From positions 1 to 20,030 of the IMG/VR virus record IMGVR_UViG_3300036398_004571: DNA of 20,030 bases; one strand, 5' to 3'. The notes below the pieces were generated by a model, which was not told where the DNA came from, ran no database searches, and was given only the letters and a program-made list of their open reading frames with translations. A program made the position numbers and the translations under genes. Shown piece by piece: positions 5,298-12,654 of this stretch (position 1 is the stretch's first letter; every line of letters begins with the position of its first letter). The DNA is from a virus.

Positions 5298-6080
5298 TCA
5301 GTATGTGACATACTGGATCTTATCCAACGATATGTCCCAATAACTATTAAATTCATATGCCATGCCTGAATTGCCCCAAGGATGTTCTATCTGTGGGAAT
5401 GCACCAGACTTGAATGTTAGCTCAACTACACCATCAGGGTCTGTAAAAGTTTGTAGATAGAATGGATGCTGTATGATACAAACAGCTTCTGTCCAATAGT
5501 TAGGCTGTAAGCAGACACTCCACTCCGTAAAATCTATACCACCACTATCTCCTTGGAAGTCTAGCGTACCATCAAAAGGAGCAATATATCCGTAGAAGCA
5601 GTCATCTATTGTTATACTAGGGAGTTGTGATAGGGCTAACATATTACCACCCTCTGTGGTTGCCCAAGCCCAAGTATACCAATTAAATCCCCAAGGTAGG
5701 CCGTTCAATGGATTTAGTGTTCCGGGGTTGCCAATCTCATTTGTGGGATCGTTCCAGAAATGGGTTGGATGCAAGTTCTCATACTTGCCTGCCCAACTTA
5801 TATGCCACCGCAACTGCAATCTAACTTCCCGTAATGGAGCAGTGCCTGTGTATGCAGGGAATCTTAGGAACTTAAGATCACACTCTTGATCCTGACCGTA
5901 GTAGAACCAACAATCTTGAGTTCCTTGTAACTCTACAAAATCGTAATCCAAACCATTTGTCGTAGTGGCTGGATGGCTCTGTGGAGTTACCTCAACAATC
6001 CGGCCTCTCCTGACCTGAGAGATTAGAACAGGGACTGCCACCATTAATGCTATAACTACACCTAGTAAATATTTTCTCAT
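5298..6080 (-). CDS. Secreted protein, choice-of-anchor E-like domain (260 aa)
   Basis: A hydrophobic N-terminus after MRKY (about residues 4-21) looks like a signal peptide or membrane anchor; no clear Ala-x-Ala cleavage site is seen. The rest is rich in Trp, Tyr, Phe, Gly and Asp, typical of a secreted beta-sandwich. The pattern LKFLRFPAYTG...LREVRLQLRW, followed by FDGTLDFQGDSGG (169-181), resembles choice-of-anchor E domains of bacterial surface proteins, but the usual C-terminal sorting segment is missing: it ends at VTY. It has a fair ribosome binding site (AGGTGA) and follows mazG by 4 bases as the last gene of the sugar cassette. It may alter the host surface or bind a sugar made by the cassette; this is inference. 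The domain call is from memory of the pattern. Confidence 0.65.
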   Translation of the reverse strand: MRKYLLGVVIALMVAVPVLISQVRRGRIVEVTPQSHPATTTNGLDYDFVELQGTQDCWFYYGQDQECDLKFLRFPAYTGTAPLREVRLQLRWHISWAGKYENLHPTHFWNDPTNEIGNPGTLNPLNGLPWGFNWYTWAWATTEGGNMLALSQLPSITIDDCFYGYIAPFDGTLDFQGDSGGIDFTEWSVCLQPNYWTEAVCIIQHPFYLQTFTDPDGVVELTFKSGAFPQIEHPWGNSGMAYEFNSYWDISLDKIQYVTY

Positions 6081-6084
6081 AATT

Positions 6085-6405
6085 TCACCTATTATCTCCA
6101 GATCCTTTAATCTTATTGCGATTCATTCTATCCTGTAGTTTTATAATGTTGTCTGAGGCTACTGTGTTCATGTCTAGATCCAAATCCGAGCAGACTGCTG
6201 CAATATACCAAAGTACATCACCTAGCTCTGATCTTATCTGTTCTTTATCTTCAGGAGAGAAGAAACCTTGTGAATCTCTAAGTACTTTTTTAACTTTACC
6301 ACACACTTCTCCTGCCTCAGATGCAAGACCTAGTGTAGGGTATAGGATTCGATCCTTATAAATTGCGTATTGTTTAGCTTGTTGTTGGTATTGACTAAAG
6401 TTCAT
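6085..6405 (-). CDS. mazG: MazG-like nucleotide pyrophosphohydrolase (106 aa)
   Basis: MazG-type enzymes hydrolyse nucleoside triphosphates to monophosphates and pyrophosphate. The all-alpha metal-binding signature is present: SEAGEV (29-34, Glu30 and Glu33) and ELGDVLWY (60-67, Glu60 and Asp63), separated by the usual helix. At 106 residues it is one catalytic unit, the size common in phages. I start it at the ATG at 6405 (MNFSQYQQQAKQY), where family similarity begins. The frame is open back to 6534, but that extension overlaps the FkbM gene and looks unrelated. No good ribosome binding site precedes 6405, so the start carries some doubt. Phage MazG proteins have been linked to dNTP pools or to lowering ppGpp; which applies here is unknown. 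Confidence 0.85.
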   Translation of the reverse strand: MNFSQYQQQAKQYAIYKDRILYPTLGLASEAGEVCGKVKKVLRDSQGFFSPEDKEQIRSELGDVLWYIAAVCSDLDLDMNTVASDNIIKLQDRMNRNKIKGSGDNR

Positions 6406-6454
6406 ATTGGTATTAGAGTGAGGTTGGTTACTATTTTCTAAATTATATAGGTAA

Positions 6455-7048
6455 TCATGATTTATTTTTTTTATACCAATCCTCATAAGGTCCTGTAGGG
6501 CATTTAACATCTTCAACGACACGAGTATATCCATTAGAAGACATTAAATGATATATCAAGTTTTTTTGTGTCGGACCTATTAAGTATGAATTATGTTCTA
6601 TGGTAAATAGATTAACATCCCATTTTAAAAATGGAAAACTTGCTAGAACATTATATTCATGACCTTCTATGTCTAATGACATATAATCTATACTAGAAGG
6701 ACATTTTGCTAAGGTTAAAATAGAATCTAATAAATCGCAAGAAACAGAATTATAAACACTTCCATTTTGAGATGGATAAGTATTAATTCCATTAAATACG
6801 CAAAAACCAGAATAAGGCATTACCGCTTTATTTGTAGTTTTACAAGATCTATTTTTAATTAGGTTTGCATAAAAATTAGGATTTGCTTCTATACATAAAC
6901 CATCCCAAAGTAGTTCTTTTTCTAAGAAATAAGTGTTACTGGATTCGACTCCATCATAAGCACCAACATCTACGAAAAATCCATTCTTTTTATCCTTAAG
7001 AATATTTCTAACCCATACTTCTTGCCCTGCTTGATTATAAGAGTTCAT
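6455..7048 (-). CDS. FkbM-family methyltransferase (197 aa)
   Basis: An S-adenosylmethionine-dependent methyltransferase of the FkbM type, which O-methylates sugars or other small molecules. Seen: motif I FVDVGAYDG (25-33), the EANP segment (54-57) that holds the cofactor ribose, and the characteristic LDIEGHE (125-131) followed by a hydrophobic strand with FTIEHN (148-153). The start at 7048 is one base after the stop of a second FkbM-type gene. The two are not close copies: their motif I and spacing differ, suggesting separate acceptor positions. It belongs to the sugar cassette and probably methylates one residue of the glycan. Its ribosome binding site is weak, so it may depend on coupling. 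Confidence 0.87.
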   Translation of the reverse strand: MNSYNQAGQEVWVRNILKDKKNGFFVDVGAYDGVESSNTYFLEKELLWDGLCIEANPNFYANLIKNRSCKTTNKAVMPYSGFCVFNGINTYPSQNGSVYNSVSCDLLDSILTLAKCPSSIDYMSLDIEGHEYNVLASFPFLKWDVNLFTIEHNSYLIGPTQKNLIYHLMSSNGYTRVVEDVKCPTGPYEDWYKKNKS

Positions 7049-7049
7049 G

Positions 7050-7742
7050 TTATTGCTTAGGGACCCAAAGGTCCATAAATCCTCCTGATATATTAGAATT
7101 TTTTAATTCGTAATTAATTGATTCAAAAAATTTATTAAACTTATTAGGTGGACATACCAAAGGATAACCATGATTTAAATTTTCAATAAAAATTATAGGT
7201 TTATTTCTTAATATCGTATCCCTTGCACCCTCTAAGACCTTTAATTCGTGATTCTCAACATCTATTTTAATCATAGTTACTTCATTAAGATTTAATGAAT
7301 CTAAAGTGACTTTATTAACTGTCACTCCCACATCTACTGGATTATGATTTGGGAATTTATCGCTCTCTAAAGTAAAACCTCCAAAATTAAAGTCTTGTGT
7401 ATTATAAACTTTAGCTGTGCCCTCTTCATTACTTAAAGCATATTCTTTTACAAGAATATTCATACCTTCTGTATTAGACTTTAATAAATGTAAATTGACT
7501 GGGACTGGCTCAAATGATATTACTTTTGAGCTTTCTAAAATATTAGCAAAAAATATTGAATGATTTCCTACATTTGCTCCAATATCTAATATTACTTTGT
7601 GTTTTGGGTAATTTTTTAGAATCCATTCTAAAAAATCAACCTCATAAAATGTTCCTGTATTTATGACCGCATAGCCTATAGGATCGTTAGGAAACACATT
7701 AACTGACATTTTAAAATTATTGTATTTTAATGGATATCTCAT
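7050..7742 (-). CDS. FkbM-family methyltransferase (230 aa)
   Basis: The second FkbM-type methyltransferase in the cassette. It has motif I LDIGANVGNHS (52-62), FEP at the end of the next strand (77-79) and the family signature KIDVENHELKVLEGA (159-173). The usual FkbM signature has D-x-E-G, so Asn164 in place of Gly is a small deviation. Its start at 7742 overlaps the stop of the C-methyltransferase gene as ATGA and has GAGGT about 9 bases upstream. It probably O-methylates a sugar hydroxyl of the phage-made glycan. The regiochemistry and acceptor cannot be told from the sequence. Confidence 0.88.
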   Translation of the reverse strand: MRYPLKYNNFKMSVNVFPNDPIGYAVINTGTFYEVDFLEWILKNYPKHKVILDIGANVGNHSIFFANILESSKVISFEPVPVNLHLLKSNTEGMNILVKEYALSNEEGTAKVYNTQDFNFGGFTLESDKFPNHNPVDVGVTVNKVTLDSLNLNEVTMIKIDVENHELKVLEGARDTILRNKPIIFIENLNHGYPLVCPPNKFNKFFESINYELKNSNISGGFMDLWVPKQ

Positions 7743-8983
7743 TTTGTTATTACCTCAAATCTAGGGCATGGTACAATAAATTTCCCACCATTATAAAGAT
7801 AATTAGATTCTCTTTGGCAAAATTCATTAATGAAGTGCCAAGGTAAAACTAACATATAATCAGGTTTTTGCGCTCTAACATACTCTTCAGAGTATATAGG
7901 AATATTTGTTCCTACAGTTTTATGCCCATATTTTTGTGGTTGTCTTTCTGCTATTCCTTTAATTAAAGTATGATCTAATCCAAAATATTGAAGTAGAGTA
8001 TTTCCTTTTGTCGAAGCACCATATGCCCAAACTGATTTACCAGCAGCAACTTCAGTTTTTATAAAGGATACCGTTTGCTCCTTTAACTTTAGCAATTTTT
8101 TGTACCAATTTAAATAAGTATCTGGATTTTTTAAGTCATACAATTTTTCATTATTTAATGTAGCTTGAACCCTAAAATTACACACATCTCTATAGGGGGA
8201 TGTACCAAATAATGTAGGATCAGCAATATTTTTTTGTATGTAAATTCTAAAACTTCCTCCGTTGATATCATTTAATTGACAATCAACAATCTTAAAATTA
8301 GTTTTATCTAATAAATATTTCATGGTTTCTAATGAGTAATACTCCAAATGTTCATGACAAATATTATCAAATGCTAATTGATCTAACATCAAAGGAAGAT
8401 AACTCATTTGCACAACCCACAAACCATTATCATCTAAAGACTTATAAATATCTTCACAAAATTTGATTGGATCAGGCAAATCGTAAAACATTGCTATCGA
8501 AGTTATAACTTTAGCTTGTTTATTTACTTTTTCTTCATATGCTTTATAAGTAAAATAATCGTTAATTATAATATTAGCATGATCATATGCTTTTTGGCAA
8601 TTATTTTCTGCTGGATCAAATCCAACAGAAAAAATAAATTTTGGTACAGCGGATAATAATGTACCATCGTTACACCCAATATCAATCCAAACATCATCAG
8701 ATTGTAATTTTACAAGACTTTGTATATTTCTTACTAATCCATGAAGTTCATCTGTCATTGTTTTATTAGTTCCAGAATGATACCAATATCTTTTATACAT
8801 TTTATCAAAATCAGCAGTATCTTCTAATTGAACTAATCCTGATTTAGTAGATAAACAAAGACTCAGTGGAGTTTTTGCTGCTTCATCAGCATTAGACTCC
8901 ATAGGTATAAAATCTGAAACATAAATATTCCCTAAAGAAAATAGTTTTATTAAATCGTCATTTTTTTCTATTCTGCACTTCAT
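7739..8983 (-). CDS. Three-domain sugar C-methyltransferase (414 aa)
   Basis: Similar in layout to TylC3/TcaB9-type enzymes, which add a C-methyl group to nucleotide-bound 4-keto sugars. Domains: a small N-terminal region (1-55), a SAM-binding domain with IDIGCNDG (100-107), the proposed catalytic HEH followed by LEYYS (210-217), and a C-terminal domain opening with YGASTKGNTLL (321-331). The N-terminal region normally holds a four-cysteine zinc site. Here the expected CxxC pairs read CRIE and LSTKSG before LVQL, with only Cys3 and Cys43 left, so the zinc site seems lost. The partner sugar could be the 4-keto product of the dehydratase at 9889-10935. The ATG at 8983 has AAGGGA before it and overlaps the glycosyltransferase gene by 26 bases. 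Confidence 0.85.
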   Translation of the reverse strand: MKCRIEKNDDLIKLFSLGNIYVSDFIPMESNADEAAKTPLSLCLSTKSGLVQLEDTADFDKMYKRYWYHSGTNKTMTDELHGLVRNIQSLVKLQSDDVWIDIGCNDGTLLSAVPKFIFSVGFDPAENNCQKAYDHANIIINDYFTYKAYEEKVNKQAKVITSIAMFYDLPDPIKFCEDIYKSLDDNGLWVVQMSYLPLMLDQLAFDNICHEHLEYYSLETMKYLLDKTNFKIVDCQLNDINGGSFRIYIQKNIADPTLFGTSPYRDVCNFRVQATLNNEKLYDLKNPDTYLNWYKKLLKLKEQTVSFIKTEVAAGKSVWAYGASTKGNTLLQYFGLDHTLIKGIAERQPQKYGHKTVGTNIPIYSEEYVRAQKPDYMLVLPWHFINEFCQRESNYLYNGGKFIVPCPRFEVITK

Positions 8984-9911
8984 AAATAATCCCTTCGTAG
9001 TTTTTTAAAAAATTATCCTCTGACCATTCATTTTGTAATTCTAATACATTAGAATTACCAGAGTCAATTGCATGTTGGATATTTGTATTTATTATAGACG
9101 GTAATTTAGTTTTTACATGGTTAAATTGATACGATTCAGAAATAATAATAGGTTTACCTGCTGCTACAGCGTAGTCTATTGCAGAAGATGGACCCATACC
9201 AAAATTTTGAGAATATAAAAATATGTTTACATCATTTTCAGACAAAAAATTTATTTGTTGTTGATCTGAAATATATTCGGATGTAATATACAACTGAATT
9301 TGAGTTTTCTCAAGAGTTTCTTTTGCCCATATTTTAAATTTATCAAATTCATTTTTAGTGCCATCACTAGAAAAATGAGCTTTTGTTATGTGTAATCTAA
9401 TTATTGCCTTCTCATATTGTTGTTTTACAATATTTATAAGCTGTGCAAAATTTTTATGAGGAAAATAAAAACCAAAAGATCCTATCGTTGGAATTTTATT
9501 TCTAGAAGAATTTTTTAATGCATAACCGAATAAAGGTCTAACGGATGTAAACCATTTTGAATTAGTTTTCAAAGTTGGGTCTAACGCAATTCGAAAATCA
9601 AATCCATCTATTTTATACCCTAGATCAATTTCTTGTTGAACTACATCATGGCATAATGCTAAATGTTGGATATTTGGATATTTCGTTTTTATATTTTTTG
9701 CCCAAGGCATCAAACCCTCTGTATAATTATAAATTATACAGTTTGGGTTGAAAGTTTTTATACTTTCATTCAAATCATCTAAAGAATTACATTCACAATA
9801 TATGAAATTGTATTTTTTACTATTCTTTAAAATATTGAACATTCTAACCCCATGAGCATAAATCCCACAAAGTTTACTTATTTTATGATTAATCAATAGT
9901 ATTTTTATCAT
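8958..9911 (-). CDS. GT-B-type glycosyltransferase, group 1-like (317 aa)
   Basis: The C-terminal half shows the GT4 pattern: the start of the second Rossmann domain TIGSFGFYFPHKN (142-154), then FLYSQNFGMGPSSAIDYAVA (231-250) with GKPIIIS, the region that binds the nucleotide-sugar donor. The usual second Glu of the E-x7-E motif is not obvious, so it is a divergent member. The N-terminal half (1-130) would bind the acceptor and has no clear signature. I use the ATG at 9911; the frame also has a TTG at 9917. The gene overlaps the dehydratase by 23 bases and the C-methyltransferase by 26. It is very AT-rich, like its neighbours from about 6455 to 12000. Confidence 0.8.
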   Translation of the reverse strand: MIKILLINHKISKLCGIYAHGVRMFNILKNSKKYNFIYCECNSLDDLNESIKTFNPNCIIYNYTEGLMPWAKNIKTKYPNIQHLALCHDVVQQEIDLGYKIDGFDFRIALDPTLKTNSKWFTSVRPLFGYALKNSSRNKIPTIGSFGFYFPHKNFAQLINIVKQQYEKAIIRLHITKAHFSSDGTKNEFDKFKIWAKETLEKTQIQLYITSEYISDQQQINFLSENDVNIFLYSQNFGMGPSSAIDYAVAAGKPIIISESYQFNHVKTKLPSIINTNIQHAIDSGNSNVLELQNEWSEDNFLKNYEGIIYEVQNRKK

Positions 9912-10935
9912 TTTCAATCATATCCTTTACCATATCTTCAAAGGAAATTTGTGGTTCCCATCCTAAGTGGTTCTTTATTGCAGTGTAATCACCCCTTTGA
10001 ATGCCTACTTCTGTTGGTCTGTAAAGATTTTTATTTATTCTTATTGCTACATAAGCATCTGGAACATAAATTTCATATTTTTCATTTAAAGGATTTTGAT
10101 CATCAATCCACTTTCCGTCAATAGATGCTGTTTGGAACGCAGCATGAACAAATTCTTTTATAGTCCTAGTTTTTCCACTTGCTAAAATAAATTCTTTTGG
10201 CGATTCTTGTTGGAGCATCATCCAAATCCCTCTAACCATATCTCTTGAGTCAGACCAATCTTTATGAGCGTAAACATTACCTAAATCAAATGAATGGGTG
10301 ACTTCTCCAGTGCTTTCCAATTCAACTAATATTTTAGCTATATTTTTAGTTATTTTTCTAGTAACAAATTCAATACCTCTTTTTGGCCCTTCATGATTAA
10401 ATAAAGTACCATGAATTGCAAATAATCCGTAAGATCTTCTATACACATCAACTAAATGTCTAGCTGCTGTTTTAGAGACTCCATATGGGCTTACAGGAAT
10501 GAATGGATGTTTTTCATCTTGTGGTGAATATAGGGTGTCACCAAATTCTTCGGATGATCCGGCTGAGTAGAATTTACAGCTAGGTGAAAATTTCCTAATT
10601 GCCTCCAAACATTTTAAAACACCCAATGTATTTACATTAAATACTTGTTCTGGGGTTCCCCAAGAGGTTCCAACAAAACTATTAGCAGCAAAATTTATAA
10701 AATAATCAGGGCGTATATCTTGCACTATATTATCTAAAGAAGTTTGATCAGTTATGTCTCCAGCTACTAAATTAAATTTTTTATTACTTTTGATCTCATT
10801 TATATTATCCGTGTTTGGATTTGATCCTCTTTTGTAAACTCCATAAATGAAGCAATCATCCTGAGTATTTAATAAATACTCAGCTAAATTTGATCCATCT
10901 TGCCCCAATATACCAGTAATTATAATTTTTTTCAT
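9889..10935 (-). CDS. gmd: GDP-mannose 4,6-dehydratase (348 aa)
   Basis: Converts GDP-D-mannose to GDP-4-keto-6-deoxy-D-mannose, the precursor of fucose, rhamnose, perosamine and related deoxysugars. It is an extended short-chain dehydrogenase: NADP-binding TGILGQDGSNL (7-17), the AANSFVGTSW segment (84-92) and the active site SSEE (127-130) with Tyr151-x3-Lys155 (YGVSK). The substrate region FNHEGPKRG (179-187) followed by EFVTRKI is characteristic of this enzyme rather than of other sugar dehydratases. The length fits the family. No reductase that would complete GDP-fucose or GDP-rhamnose is seen in the window, so another enzyme, possibly the C-methyltransferase, may take up the 4-keto product. 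The stop codon lies within the next gene. Confidence 0.93.
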   Translation of the reverse strand: MKKIIITGILGQDGSNLAEYLLNTQDDCFIYGVYKRGSNPNTDNINEIKSNKKFNLVAGDITDQTSLDNIVQDIRPDYFINFAANSFVGTSWGTPEQVFNVNTLGVLKCLEAIRKFSPSCKFYSAGSSEEFGDTLYSPQDEKHPFIPVSPYGVSKTAARHLVDVYRRSYGLFAIHGTLFNHEGPKRGIEFVTRKITKNIAKILVELESTGEVTHSFDLGNVYAHKDWSDSRDMVRGIWMMLQQESPKEFILASGKTRTIKEFVHAAFQTASIDGKWIDDQNPLNEKYEIYVPDAYVAIRINKNLYRPTEVGIQRGDYTAIKNHLGWEPQISFEDMVKDMIENDKNTID

Positions 10936-10937
10936 AG

Positions 10938-11276
10938 TTATGTTTTTCTTTCTGTTATTCTTGAATCAGGAAAAAATTTTTCTTGCAACTCTTTCTTAGC
11001 AATAAATCTTTTTCCATTACAATCATCAACTTCTTTGGCCGAGATTAAATCATATCTTGCTTTTTCTACGGCATCAAATGTTTTTTCATTTGCTTCATAT
11101 AACTTTTTATATTCTTCTGAGTTTATTATAGTATCAAATAAAGTTATTAATTGTAACTCTAAGTGATTTTTACATTGCTGCCAATTATGCAAATTTTTGG
11201 CATTTTTATTTTTTTTAACTTCTAAAATTGCTAAATAATCAAATGCATAACATTCATCGACTAAAAGATTGATCAT
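10938..11276 (-). CDS. Hypothetical protein of the sugar cassette (112 aa)
   Basis: Not recognised. It starts MINLLVDECYAFDYLAILEV and is otherwise charged and helical, with three likely helices (about residues 8-25, 28-65 and 66-85). No signal peptide or membrane segment is seen. It overlaps the upstream glycosyltransferase as ATGA and ends 2 bases before the dehydratase start, so it is made together with them. Its fixed place inside the cassette suggests a role in making the same sugar or a scaffold for these enzymes; this is inference from position only. Confidence 0.7.
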   Translation of the reverse strand: MINLLVDECYAFDYLAILEVKKNKNAKNLHNWQQCKNHLELQLITLFDTIINSEEYKKLYEANEKTFDAVEKARYDLISAKEVDDCNGKRFIAKKELQEKFFPDSRITERKT

Positions 11277-12013
11277 ACTAGTATCATATTTTTTTTGTTA
11301 GGGAAATCAGTCAACCTATTTACTTTGTCCACTTCTTGAATTATTGATTTATTTGGTAACCCAACTGCTACCGCAAGCCCAAATGTACTGTTAGAAATAA
11401 CTTTTTCACAACCTGAAATAATTTTTGCAACATCTAATGCAGAATTAGTATCAAAAAATTCTATTTTTGTGTTGAAAGTCCACTCAAACAAATCATGCTC
11501 TTTTCTGCTACCTAAGAAAACACCGTCTTCACTAATAATAGATCTATTTGCAGCCAAAAAAGTATAAGCACCTTGATATCTTGGACTTCTAGTCACTGCA
11601 ATTTTTTTTTCCAAATAAATTGGATCACCACAGTCTAACCAAGATTGATTAACATCGTAATCTGGTAATGAAAAAGATTCATGATAAGCGTTAAGTAAAC
11701 AATGCTGTTTTTTTGGATTGTTTTGATTCATGAGTGTAAACCTCATTTTGTTTAAATTAAAATCAATATTTTCACCATTGTAAATTTTCACATCGTGAAT
11801 ATATGATTGATTTTTTAATAAGGGTAATAAAAAATCAAAACCGGAACGATTAAATTTTGTGGATCCCCCCCATATAGATAACTGCTGCTGACAATAAGGA
11901 TCGTCTTTACCAGCTTCAATATCTAAATAAAGTGTCCCTCCTCCCAAAACTTTAATTACAGATAAAGAATATACTATATCTCCCAAATCCCCAGAGTGTT
12001 TGAATGTTTTCAT
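11273..12013 (-). CDS. Glycosyltransferase family 9-like protein (246 aa)
   Basis: The N-terminal motif HSGDLGDIVYSLSVIK (6-21) matches the acceptor-side glycine loop of heptosyltransferase-type (GT9) enzymes, and ISNSTFGLAVAVGLPNKSII (206-225) corresponds to their C-terminal donor-binding region with a conserved Ser/Thr-Phe-Gly turn. At 246 residues it is shorter than bacterial heptosyltransferases (about 320-350), so one half is reduced. It overlaps both neighbours as ATGA. It probably transfers a sugar within the glycan made by the cassette. An inactive or non-transferase use of the fold is possible because of the short length. Confidence 0.65.
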   Translation of the reverse strand: MKTFKHSGDLGDIVYSLSVIKVLGGGTLYLDIEAGKDDPYCQQQLSIWGGSTKFNRSGFDFLLPLLKNQSYIHDVKIYNGENIDFNLNKMRFTLMNQNNPKKQHCLLNAYHESFSLPDYDVNQSWLDCGDPIYLEKKIAVTRSPRYQGAYTFLAANRSIISEDGVFLGSRKEHDLFEWTFNTKIEFFDTNSALDVAKIISGCEKVISNSTFGLAVAVGLPNKSIIQEVDKVNRLTDFPNKKNMILV

Positions 12014-12654
12014 CTATGCTCCCCTAATATATTATCACAGTATCGAGCACCAAAAACTTCAACAAATTTTTGGTACATATTTCCATCAGAACTTTCTGAT
12101 TTATCATACCAACCACCAAAACCAAGCCAAGTTTTAGTCTTCATTACTAACTGCATACAATCAATATTAAATTTTATGGCAGGTGATCCTGTAAAAATCA
12201 AAAACTTCTTGTCTGCTTGTGATTTTTCTCTCCATAAAACATAACCGTTTGTTTGCATCCCTCTCATTATGACAGGGAATATTAAAATTTCTGATGTTGG
12301 TTGTTGTTTAATTTCTCTTTTGCTTAATTTATCCAACTCTTCCAGACAAGTATCATAAAGAATATTATCTGGGTTAAAATGCACTATGTACTCACCTTTT
12401 GCCACTCGAATACCCATATCTCTAAGTGAATGACCCCAATCATTATATCTTTTTTTAGTAATAGTTATTGTAGAGTTTGGAATGTTTACATCAGGTGTGG
12501 GTCTGCTTGTTGGGCCATCATGATAAATCAATACTTCAAAATCTTTAAAGGTTTGATTCTTTAAACATTGCATACCTTGAATAAAAGATTCGTCAGAGAT
12601 TACTCCATCATAATGAGGAACAATGATAGAAAACTTATACTTATATTCACTCAT
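12010..12654 (-). CDS. GT-A-type glycosyltransferase, family 2-like (214 aa)
   Basis: A typical GT2 start, FSIIVPHYDG (8-17), then FEVLIYHDGP (39-48), the nucleotide-binding strand and turn. NPDN (94-97), in HFNPDN, takes the place of the metal-binding DxD motif. The acceptor side shows LGFGGWYDKSESSDGNMYQK (177-196). The protein is short but contains the whole catalytic core. It starts and ends in ATGA overlaps with its neighbours, a sign of coupled translation. The donor and acceptor are unknown; it probably adds one sugar of the phage glycan. Confidence 0.85.
   Translation of the reverse strand: MSEYKYKFSIIVPHYDGVISDESFIQGMQCLKNQTFKDFEVLIYHDGPTSRPTPDVNIPNSTITITKKRYNDWGHSLRDMGIRVAKGEYIVHFNPDNILYDTCLEELDKLSKREIKQQPTSEILIFPVIMRGMQTNGYVLWREKSQADKKFLIFTGSPAIKFNIDCMQLVMKTKTWLGFGGWYDKSESSDGNMYQKFVEVFGARYCDNILGEHR

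Noticed and set aside
6442-6447. Minus-strand TATAAT before mazG as a promoter
   Set aside because: The -10 hexamer is perfect, but 17 bases further upstream there is only AAAAAA and no extended -10. Chance matches are expected in this AT-rich stretch.
6406-6534. N-terminal extension of MazG to 6534
   Set aside because: It runs inside the FkbM gene and shows no similarity to MazG proteins; the family start is at 6405.
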